Both the position numbers and the translations under genes were made by a program. Source: Methanococcoides seepicolus (GTDB lineage: Archaea; Halobacteriota; Methanosarcinia; Methanosarcinales; Methanosarcinaceae). From it: a stretch of DNA of 41,982 bases. The notes below the pieces were generated by a model, which was not told the origin of the DNA, searched no databases, and saw only the letters and a program-made list of their open reading frames with translations. Below are positions 35,905 to 41,982 of this stretch, in pieces. Location of the stretch: assembly GCF_023684405.1 (NCBI RefSeq), contig NZ_JAGSOI010000016.1, positions 1 through 41,982 of the forward strand. Reading direction: 5' to 3'. Each line of letters starts with the position of its first letter. Position 1 is the stretch's first letter.

Positions 35905-36192
35905 ATGGATATTAATATTGATAAAGCACTTATCAAAGTTATCAGGACAGGTACTGTTATCATGGGTGCGAACCGCACTATTGAGGCAGCAGTTAAAAAT
36001 GAAGCAAAGATGGTAGTTCTTGCATCCAACTGCCCTGCAAACATAAGAGAGCAGATCGAGGCAACCAGCGTACCTATTTTAGATTATGCTGGTACCGGTG
36101 TCGATCTCGGTCCTGCATGCGGTAAGCCATTTACCATTGCTACCATGGCGATCATGGATGCAGGCGAATCCGATATACTTGCAGGGATCTAA
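35905..36192 (+). CDS. rpl30e: Ribosomal protein L30e
   Basis: This is a 95-residue member of the L7Ae/L30e/S12e RNA-binding fold. It has the family stretch [38 protein letters not shown] split over strand and loop, and a short C-terminus. L30e binds a kink-turn in 23S rRNA. It lies 90 bases after rpoA'' and before nusA, the usual archaeal order. Confidence 0.96.
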   Translation: MDINIDKALIKVIRTGTVIMGANRTIEAAVKNEAKMVVLASNCPANIREQIEATSVPILDYAGTGVDLGPACGKPFTIATMAIMDAGESDILAGI

Positions 36193-36208
36193 GTCAGGAG
36201 TTGTTTAT

Positions 36209-36634
36209 TTGGGCGAGATCAGACTTTCAACAGAATGTATCAGATACATTGCACTGTTTGAAAGTGTGACTCACGCTTCTATTAAGGATTGCATTGTCGA
36301 TGATGATAGGATCATCTATGTCGTAAATACTGGTGACATGGGTGCAGCTATTGGTAAATGTGGGGATAATCTCAATCGGGTTAAAAAGTCCGTTGACAAA
36401 CACATTGAACTCATCGAATATTCGGCCGAACCGGTTACATTTATAAAGAATGCTTTCGGTACTGTGTCTGTTAAGTCCGTCAGGATATCCAGTAAAGGCG
36501 ATAAGAAAATTGCCTATGTGGATGTGGCAGCAAATGAAAAAGGGCTTGCTATAGGGCGTAACGGAAGCAATATCGATAAGATAAAAAGGGTGGTAGGTCG
36601 CCATCACTATATCGATGATGTTATCTTACAGTGA
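36209..36634 (+). CDS. nusA: NusA-like KH-domain transcription factor
   Basis: This is 141 residues from a TTG with AGGAG nine bases upstream. It has two KH domains: G-A-A-I-G-K-C-G-D-N-L in the first and G-L-A-I-G-R-N-G-S-N-I in the second, both with the GxxG RNA-contact loop. Archaeal NusA lacks the S1 and N-terminal domains of bacterial NusA, so its contact with polymerase must differ. It lies 16 bases after rpl30e, between polymerase and ribosomal genes. Confidence 0.95.
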   Translation: MGEIRLSTECIRYIALFESVTHASIKDCIVDDDRIIYVVNTGDMGAAIGKCGDNLNRVKKSVDKHIELIEYSAEPVTFIKNAFGTVSVKSVRISSKGDKKIAYVDVAANEKGLAIGRNGSNIDKIKRVVGRHHYIDDVILQ

Positions 36635-36712
36635 ACTTTTGTTCACACAAATTATCTAATTCAACTGATTTATTTACGAAAATTTACGGAAAATTAATTG
36701 GGAGGATAATAT

Positions 36713-37141
36713 ATGCCAAATGGAAAGTATGCAGCTCACAGACTTCAGCAGGTTCGCAAAGACGCTAGGTGGAAAGACACCAACTACAGCAGGCGTACCT
36801 TAGGTCTGGACATTAAATCTGACCCTCTAAGTGGTGCGCCACAGGGTCGTGGAATAGTACTTGAGAAAGTGGGTGTCGAGGCAAAACAGCCTAACTCCGC
36901 TATCAGGAAATGTGTTAGGATCCAGTTGATCAAAAACGGTCGTCAGGCAACAGCTTTCTGTCCTGGTGATGGTGCTATCAATTTTATTGATGAGCACGAT
37001 GAAGTGACCGTAGAAAGAATAGGTGGCCGTATGGGTGGTGCAATGGGTGATATCCCTGGCGTGCGCTTCAAGGTCATTGCTGTGAACAATGTATCATTGA
37101 GAGAAATGGTCATTGGCAGAAAGGAAAAACCAAGGAGATAA
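36713..37141 (+). CDS. rps12: Ribosomal protein S12 (uS12)
   Basis: This is 142 residues of the archaeal/eukaryotic uS12 type. It contains [12 protein letters not shown], near the decoding centre, then [14 protein letters not shown] and [16 protein letters not shown] precedes the ATG. It starts the str-type block; the gap before it (36635-36712) is AT-rich and could hold an internal promoter. Confidence 0.97.
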   Translation: MPNGKYAAHRLQQVRKDARWKDTNYSRRTLGLDIKSDPLSGAPQGRGIVLEKVGVEAKQPNSAIRKCVRIQLIKNGRQATAFCPGDGAINFIDEHDEVTVERIGGRMGGAMGDIPGVRFKVIAVNNVSLREMVIGRKEKPRR

Positions 37142-37145
37142 TTCC

Positions 37146-37706
37146 ATGTACAAGTTATTCGGAAAGTGGGACCTTACAGAGGTCGAAGTTGCTGACGCTG
37201 GTATCAAGAGATATGTCAACCTAGATCCTGTTATCGTGCCACATACATCAGGTAAACACGCAAGGCAGCAGTTCAACAAGTCCGACATTACAATCGTCGA
37301 GCGTCTTGTGAACAATGTAATGCGTAATGCACAGAACACCGGTAAGAAGCAGATTGCTCTTCGTATTGTGGATGAGGCTTTAGATATCGTTAACTCGAAG
37401 ACAAAGAAGAATCCTGTTCAGGTTCTCGTGGAAGCTATTTCAAATGCAGGCCCAAGGGAAGAAGTTGTCAGACTTAAATACGGTGGTATATCTGTACCAA
37501 AGGCAGTTGACACAGCTCCACAGAGGCGTGTTGACCATGCATTGAGAAATATCTCAATAGGTTCTAATCAGGCAGCTTTCAAATCAAAGCGCACTGCAGC
37601 AGAATGCCTTGCATCTGAGCTCATCGCAGCTTCTAACCGTGATGCAAAGAGCTACTCCATCAACAGGAAGGATGGAAAGGAAAGAGTCGCAAAGGCAGCA
37701 CGTTAA
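37146..37706 (+). CDS. rps7: Ribosomal protein S7 (uS7)
   Basis: This is 186 residues from the ATG at 37146, with GGAGATAA about six bases upstream and five bases after the rps12 stop region. It has [38 protein letters not shown] and the basic R-K-D-G-K-E-R end of archaeal S7. It nucleates assembly of the 30S head and binds the 3' domain of 16S rRNA. Confidence 0.97.
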   Translation: MYKLFGKWDLTEVEVADAGIKRYVNLDPVIVPHTSGKHARQQFNKSDITIVERLVNNVMRNAQNTGKKQIALRIVDEALDIVNSKTKKNPVQVLVEAISNAGPREEVVRLKYGGISVPKAVDTAPQRRVDHALRNISIGSNQAAFKSKRTAAECLASELIAASNRDAKSYSINRKDGKERVAKAAR

Positions 37707-37753
37707 CCGTGTTGCTTTTTTATTTTATATAATATTCAATTGTAGGTTTTATC

Positions 37754-39946
37754 ATGGGACGAAGGAAGAAAATGGTTGAGCGTGTTACAGCGCTGATGAG
37801 CGATCCAGTAATGATTAGGAACATCGGTATTGTAGCTCACATCGATCACGGAAAAACAACTCTTTCAGATAACCTCCTCGCAGGCGCTGGGATGATCTCT
37901 AAGGAGCTCGCAGGTCGCCAGTTGTTCATGGATTCTGACGCAGAGGAGCAGGAAAGAGGTATCACAATCGACTCCGCTAACGTGTCAATGGTGCACGAAT
38001 ATGAGGACAAGGAATATCTTATCAATCTTATTGATACACCAGGTCACGTTGACTTTGGTGGCGACGTTACCCGTGCAATGCGTGCAGTAGATGGTGCAGT
38101 AGTTGTCATCGATGCTGTTGAAGGTACAATGCCTCAGACCGAGACCGTTCTGAGACAGGCACTGAAAGAGCACGTAAGGCCGGTACTTTTCATTAACAAG
38201 GTAGACCGTCTTATCAACGAGTTGCAGGTCGATGATCAGGAGATGCAGATCAGGCTCGGAAAGCTCATCGATCACGTAAACAAGCTTATCAAAGGTATGA
38301 ACGAAGAGCGCTACAACGCAGGCTGGAAGGTAAATGCAGCTGAGGGTACTGTAGCATTCGGTTCCGCTCTTTATAACTGGGCTATCAGTGTCCCTATGAT
38401 GAAGAAGACCGGTGTAAGCTTTAGTGACGTTTTCAATTACTGCCGTGAAGAAGACATGAAGGCACTTGCAGAGAAATGTCCACTCCACGAAGCAGTTAAC
38501 GATATGGTTATCAGATTCCTTCCAAGTCCTATCGATGCACAGAAGGGCAGGGTCGGAGCTATCTGGCATGGTGATCGTGAGTCCGGTATCGGTAAGCAGA
38601 TGTCTGTTGCAGATGCCACAGGAGATGTTGCTTTCATGGTAACTGATATTACCATGGACCCACACGCAGGAGAAGTTTCAACAGGTAGACTTTTCAGCGG
38701 TTCACTTTCCCGTGGTATGGAAGTTTACGTTTCAGGCGCATCAAAGACGAACAGAATCCAGCAGGTCGGTGTTTTCATGGGCCCTGAGAGACTTGAAGTT
38801 GATGCGATCCCTGCAGGTAACATTGCAGCGGTAACAGGTCTCAGGGATGCATTTGTAGGTGCCACAGTAACCACACTTGAAGGCATGGAGCCTTTCGAGA
38901 GTATCAAGCACGCAAGTGAACCTGTAGTTACTGTTGCGGTCGAAGCAAAGCACATGAAGGACCTTCCAAAGCTCGTTGAAGTTCTTCGCCAGGTCGCTAA
39001 GGAAGACCCAACACTCAAGATCACTCTTGATGAAGAGACCGGTGAGCACTTAATGGCTGGTATGGGTGAACTTCACCTTGAGGTCATTGCTCACAGGATC
39101 GAGCGTGACAAAGGTGTGGAGATCACAACAACACCTCCGCTTGTCGTATATCGTGAGACGATCGTAGGTACAGCTGGTCCTGTGGAAGGTAAATCCCCTA
39201 ACAGGCACAACAGATTCTATGTTATCGTCGAGCCACTGGAGCCAGAAGTCCGTGAGCTTATACGCAATGACGAGATCTCCATGAGGATGCCTGAAGTTGA
39301 GAGAAGGGAGAAGCTCATGGCAGCAGGTCTTAATAAGGATGAAGCAAAGAAGATCGTAAATATCTTCGAGAGCAATGCTTACTTCGATATGACAAAGGGT
39401 ATTCAGTACCTGAACGAAACAATGGAGCTTATCCTTGAGGGATTCACCGAGGTCATGAAGGCTGGACCACTTTCCAAGGAACCATGCATGGGTGTCAAAG
39501 TAAAGCTCATGGATGCAAAACTCCACGAGGATGCTGTCCACAGAGGTCCTGCACAGGTAATTCCTGCATCAAGACAGGCAATCCAGGCTGCAATGCTTAT
39601 GGCTGATGATACGCTCTTTGAACCATATCAGAAGGTATTCATCCAGGTCCCACAGGAGCAGATGGGTGGAGCAACCAAGGAGATCCAGGGTCGTCGCGGT
39701 GTCATTATAGACATGACTTCCGAAGGTGACACAACCATCATCGAGTCCAAAGCACCAGTTTCAGAGTTGTTCGGATTCGCTGGTGATATCAGATCCGCAA
39801 CAGAAGGCCGTGCAATGTGGAGTACAGAGTTCGCAGGTTTCGAACCACTCCCAATGAGCCTCATGGCTGAAGTTGTTACAGGCATCCGCAAGCGAAAAGG
39901 ACTCAAAGCAGCTTTGCCACAGGCAGAAGACTTTATGAGCTTGTAA
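37754..39946 (+). CDS. fusA: Translation elongation factor EF-2
   Basis: This is a 730-residue GTPase that drives translocation. The P-loop A-H-I-D-H-G-K-T-T lies near residues 29-37, switch [16 protein letters not shown] in switch II and N-K-V-D in G4. Domain IV has D-A-V-H596-R-G-P-A-Q, where the His is the diphthamide site of archaeal and eukaryotic EF-2. It starts [10 protein letters not shown], like other methanosarcinal EF-2. An AT-rich TATA-like stretch lies 20-30 bases upstream, so a separate transcript is possible. Confidence 0.97.
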   Translation: MGRRKKMVERVTALMSDPVMIRNIGIVAHIDHGKTTLSDNLLAGAGMISKELAGRQLFMDSDAEEQERGITIDSANVSMVHEYEDKEYLINLIDTPGHVDFGGDVTRAMRAVDGAVVVIDAVEGTMPQTETVLRQALKEHVRPVLFINKVDRLINELQVDDQEMQIRLGKLIDHVNKLIKGMNEERYNAGWKVNAAEGTVAFGSALYNWAISVPMMKKTGVSFSDVFNYCREEDMKALAEKCPLHEAVNDMVIRFLPSPIDAQKGRVGAIWHGDRESGIGKQMSVADATGDVAFMVTDITMDPHAGEVSTGRLFSGSLSRGMEVYVSGASKTNRIQQVGVFMGPERLEVDAIPAGNIAAVTGLRDAFVGATVTTLEGMEPFESIKHASEPVVTVAVEAKHMKDLPKLVEVLRQVAKEDPTLKITLDEETGEHLMAGMGELHLEVIAHRIERDKGVEITTTPPLVVYRETIVGTAGPVEGKSPNRHNRFYVIVEPLEPEVRELIRNDEISMRMPEVERREKLMAAGLNKDEAKKIVNIFESNAYFDMTKGIQYLNETMELILEGFTEVMKAGPLSKEPCMGVKVKLMDAKLHEDAVHRGPAQVIPASRQAIQAAMLMADDTLFEPYQKVFIQVPQEQMGGATKEIQGRRGVIIDMTSEGDTTIIESKAPVSELFGFAGDIRSATEGRAMWSTEFAGFEPLPMSLMAEVVTGIRKRKGLKAALPQAEDFMSL

Positions 39947-39948
39947 GG

Positions 39949-39973
39949 TGGATATCAATCCATCTTTTTTTCT
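39949..39973 (+). terminator. Hairpin with T-run between fusA and tuf
   Basis: TGGAT (39949-39953) pairs with ATCCA (39958-39962) around ATCA, followed by TCTTTTTTTCT. It lies directly after the EF-2 stop codon. It is likely to end or attenuate fusA transcripts, and tuf has its own 123-base upstream gap. Confidence 0.6.
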
Positions 39974-40069
39974 GCTTGAGACAATTCGCTGGAAAGGTTT
40001 AAGAGTAGAAACAACCATTATGCTCAAAATTACAGATTATACCAATTAAAAATAAAGGAGAATATTATC

Positions 40070-41338
40070 ATGGCTGAGAAACCACATATGAACTTAGCAG
40101 TTATCGGACACGTTGACCACGGTAAATCAACATTTGTCGGAAGGTTGATGTTCGAGACAGGCGCAGTACCTGCACACCTTATCGAGAAATATAAGGCAGA
40201 AGCAAAAGAGAAGGGTAAGGAATCCTTCGCATTCGCATGGGTCATGGATACACTCAAGGAAGAGCGTGAGAGAGGAGTTACCATCGATATCTCACACAAG
40301 AGATTCGACACCGACAAGTACTACTTTACAGTAGTGGACTGTCCAGGTCACCGTGACTTCGTAAAGAACATGATCACCGGTGCTTCCCAGGCAGATGCAG
40401 CTGTTCTTGTAGTTGCAGCACCTGACGGTGTAATGGCCCAGACAAAGGAGCACGTTTTCCTTTCAAGGACCCTTGGTATCAACCAGCTTATCGTTGCTAT
40501 TAACAAGATGGACGCAGCTGAATACAGCGAGGACAGATACAACGAGGTAAAGAAAGAAGTATCACAGCTCCTCGGTATGGTAGGATTCAAGGCAGAGGAT
40601 GTCCCATTCATTCCAACCTCCGCATTCGAAGGCGACAACATAACAAAATCAAGCGCGAACACTCCATGGTACACTGGTCCTGCATTGCTTGAGTGCCTCA
40701 ACAATCTTACTGTGCCAAGTAAGCCAGACACACTTCCACTCCGTATCCCAGTACAGGATGCATACACCATTTCCGGCATCGGTACCGTTCCAGTAGGTAG
40801 GGTAGAGACCGGTATCATGAAGAAGGGCCAGAAGGTCACCTTCATGCCAAGCGGCGCAACTGGTGAGGTCAAGTCAATTGAGATGCACCACGAAGAATGG
40901 GATCAGGCTGTACCTGGTGACAACATCGGTTGGAACGTAAGAGGTATTGGAAAGAACGACGTCAGGAGAGGTGACGTATGTGGTCCTGCAGAAAAGCCAC
41001 CATCGGTAGCTGAAGAGTTCACCGGACAGATCGTTGTCCTTCAGCACCCATCCGCTATCACAGTCGGATACACTCCTGTATTCCACTGCCACACAGCTCA
41101 GACTGCATGTACTCTCATGGCCATCAACAAGAAGTTGGATCCAAAGAGCGGTCAGGTCAAGGAAGAGAACCCAACCTACATCAAGGCTGGAGATGCAGCT
41201 ATCGTTACAATCAAGCCAACAAGGCCAATGTGTATTGAGCCTGTAAGTGAGATTCCACAGCTCGGCAGATTCGCTATCCGTGATATGGGTATGACGATCG
41301 CTGCCGGTATGTGTATGAGTGTTACACAGAAGAAATAA
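40070..41338 (+). CDS. tuf: Translation elongation factor EF-1 alpha
   Basis: This is a 422-residue GTPase that brings aminoacyl-tRNA to the ribosome. P-loop G-H-V-D-H-G-K-S-T is near residues 13-21, R-G-V-T-I-D in switch I, D-C-P-G-H-R-D-F in switch II and N-K-M-D in G4. It is archaeal/eukaryotic type, with the A-W-V-M-D motif and an R-F-A-I-R-D-M-G end. AAAGGAG precedes the ATG by 10 bases. rps10 follows 34 bases later after a T-run. Confidence 0.98.
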   Translation: MAEKPHMNLAVIGHVDHGKSTFVGRLMFETGAVPAHLIEKYKAEAKEKGKESFAFAWVMDTLKEERERGVTIDISHKRFDTDKYYFTVVDCPGHRDFVKNMITGASQADAAVLVVAAPDGVMAQTKEHVFLSRTLGINQLIVAINKMDAAEYSEDRYNEVKKEVSQLLGMVGFKAEDVPFIPTSAFEGDNITKSSANTPWYTGPALLECLNNLTVPSKPDTLPLRIPVQDAYTISGIGTVPVGRVETGIMKKGQKVTFMPSGATGEVKSIEMHHEEWDQAVPGDNIGWNVRGIGKNDVRRGDVCGPAEKPPSVAEEFTGQIVVLQHPSAITVGYTPVFHCHTAQTACTLMAINKKLDPKSGQVKEENPTYIKAGDAAIVTIKPTRPMCIEPVSEIPQLGRFAIRDMGMTIAAGMCMSVTQKK

Positions 41339-41340
41339 CA

Positions 41341-41361
41341 CTCTTTCTCTTTTTTTTTAAT
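41341..41361 (+). terminator. T-run after tuf
   Basis: A pyrimidine tract CTCTTTCTC followed by T8-9 lies just after the EF-1 alpha stop. U-rich tracts end archaeal transcripts. With rps10 only 34 bases away, this is likely partial termination. Confidence 0.4.
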
Positions 41362-41372
41362 AGGAGAAAAAC

Positions 41373-41684
41373 ATGGCACAGAAAGCAAGAATACGATTAT
41401 CAGGCACAAGTCCTGTAAACCTCGATGGTGTTTGCGACCAGGTGAAAGCCATTGCAAACCGCACTGGAGTAAGCATATCCGGTCCAGTTCCACTTCCAAC
41501 AAAGAAGTTGGTAGTTCCTGTAAGGAAGAGCCCTAGTGGCGACGGTACAGCAACATGGGACCACTGGGAAATGCGTGTCCACAAAAGACTTATTGACATT
41601 GCAGCTGATGAGCGTGCACTTAGACAGCTCATGAGAATTAATGTTCCAAAAGATATCAGTATTGAGATCGTACTCCAGAATTGA
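41373..41684 (+). CDS. rps10: Ribosomal protein S10 (uS10)
   Basis: This is a 103-residue complete uS10: A-R-I-R-L-S-G-T at the start, G-P-V-P-L-P-T-K near the middle, [15 protein letters not shown] and a V-P-K-D-I-S-I-E-I end. It lies in the 30S head. TAGGAG precedes the ATG. It is the last gene of the conserved block before a terminator and a mobile element. Confidence 0.97.
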   Translation: MAQKARIRLSGTSPVNLDGVCDQVKAIANRTGVSISGPVPLPTKKLVVPVRKSPSGDGTATWDHWEMRVHKRLIDIAADERALRQLMRINVPKDISIEIVLQN

Positions 41685-41710
41685 GTACTATTGAAAAACG
41701 ACTTAAATTA

Positions 41711-41772
41711 GTTACAGATCTATATCTGTAACATTTCTCCTCCCACTTTACTTACTTCTCTTTTTTCTTATT
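41711..41772 (+). terminator. Terminator after rps10
   Basis: A strong hairpin, GTTACAGAT (41711-41719) with ATCTGTAAC (41724-41732) around CTAT, is followed by a pyrimidine-rich tract with T-runs to about 41770. It closes the translation-factor operon. The dyad is also symmetric enough to be a binding site. Confidence 0.7.
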
Positions 41773-41849
41773 ATTTGAGCTTATACTTTTATGGTAGTCC
41801 ATCAATATTTAGTTGATATTATGTAATGTGAATCATATACATATATATC
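41773..41849. mobile_element. Probable left end of insertion sequence
   Basis: This is an AT-rich stretch between the S10 terminator and the transposase ATG with no gene. By position it must include the element's left terminal inverted repeat and the transposase promoter. The exact boundary cannot be set, because the right end and target duplication are not visible. Confidence 0.35.
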
Positions 41850-41982
41850 ATGGGGAAACGGGGACCAAAACCAAAATTTAATGATGTTGCTTGTCCTAAT
41901 GAAGACTGTGAATACTATGGCCTTACTGGAAAAGGTAATGTTGTAGGTAATGGAACTTATCAGATCAAAGGTAAACGTATTA
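41850..41982 (+). CDS. N-terminal part of an insertion-sequence transposase (runs off window)
   Basis: This is 44 codons, open at the right edge. It starts M-G-K-R-G-P-K-P-K-F and has a C-P-N-E-D-C pair followed by Y-Y-G-L-T-G-K-G-N-V-V-G-N-G-T-Y. This is the N-terminal zinc-finger half found in IS1-like and related archaeal transposases. The catalytic domain is outside the window. The left end of the element should lie between the rps10 terminator and the ATG; a stem ATCAA/TTGAT at 41802-41818 and the adjacent GGTAGT (41792-41797) are possible end sequence, but no inverted repeat can be tested without the other end. Confidence 0.65.
   Translation, partial: MGKRGPKPKFNDVACPNEDCEYYGLTGKGNVVGNGTYQIKGKRI

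Overview
The window is a methanogen chromosome, most like the Methanosarcinaceae (Methanococcoides/Methanolobus-type). This is judged from split RNA polymerase genes (A'/A'' and B'/B''), topoisomerase VI, the archaeal CoA route (pantoate kinase plus phosphopantothenate synthetase), the DadD/SAH-hydrolase-like pair, KEOPS genes, and surface proteins with cohesin and EF-hand modules. Genus is an inference; no 16S rRNA or mcr gene is present.

Layout. (1) 1-7.5 kb is an accessory, AT-rich zone. It holds a truncated gene end, a secreted cohesin/dockerin-like protein, a membrane protein, a J-domain protein, a zinc-ribbon protein, a decayed defence locus and a thiol-redox membrane pair. The defence locus is an OLD-type ATPase/TOPRIM nuclease with a one-base frameshift next to an 88-codon remnant of a type I methylase HsdM; the redox pair is a CcdA-like transporter with a thioredoxin domain plus a Cys-rich anchor protein. 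(2) 7.6-9.9 kb carries a GyrI-like ligand-binding protein, a U32 peptidase and a yeast-type cytosine deaminase. (3) 10.1-17.5 kb carries top6B-top6A, then kae1-bud32-XTP pyrophosphatase-pilin-like gene, a PHP phosphoesterase and DUF211. (4) 17.5-20.1 kb on the minus strand carries a Vms1/eRF1-like protein translationally coupled to an unknown protein with an internal tandem duplication, then an RlmE-type rRNA methyltransferase. (5) 20.2-24.8 kb is a CoA biosynthesis cluster (coaBC, pantoate kinase, phosphopantothenate synthetase) with an SPFH membrane protein and an HD hydrolase. (6) 24.8-27.4 kb has the SAM-recycling pair DadD and SAH/S-inosylhomocysteine hydrolase. (7) 27.4-28.0 kb is a 555-bp gene-free stretch ending in tRNA-Lys. 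(8) 28.1-41.7 kb is the conserved transcription-translation operon rpoH-rpoB''-rpoB'-rpoA'-rpoA''-rpl30e-nusA-rps12-rps7-fusA-tuf-rps10. It is followed by a terminator and the start of an insertion-sequence transposase that runs off the window.

The most unusual observations are these: rpoB'' has no ATG/GTG/TTG at its expected start, where an ATC sits behind a Shine-Dalgarno-like site; the Vms1-like gene is coupled to a duplicated partner of unknown function; the OLD/HsdM locus is decaying; one polypeptide combines cohesin and dockerin-like modules; kae1 and bud32 are split into different frames; and the SAH-hydrolase homologue has a Lys where animal enzymes have the adenine-contacting Glu. 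Minus-strand coordinates are given low to high. Start sites were chosen by eye from ribosome binding sites and family length.
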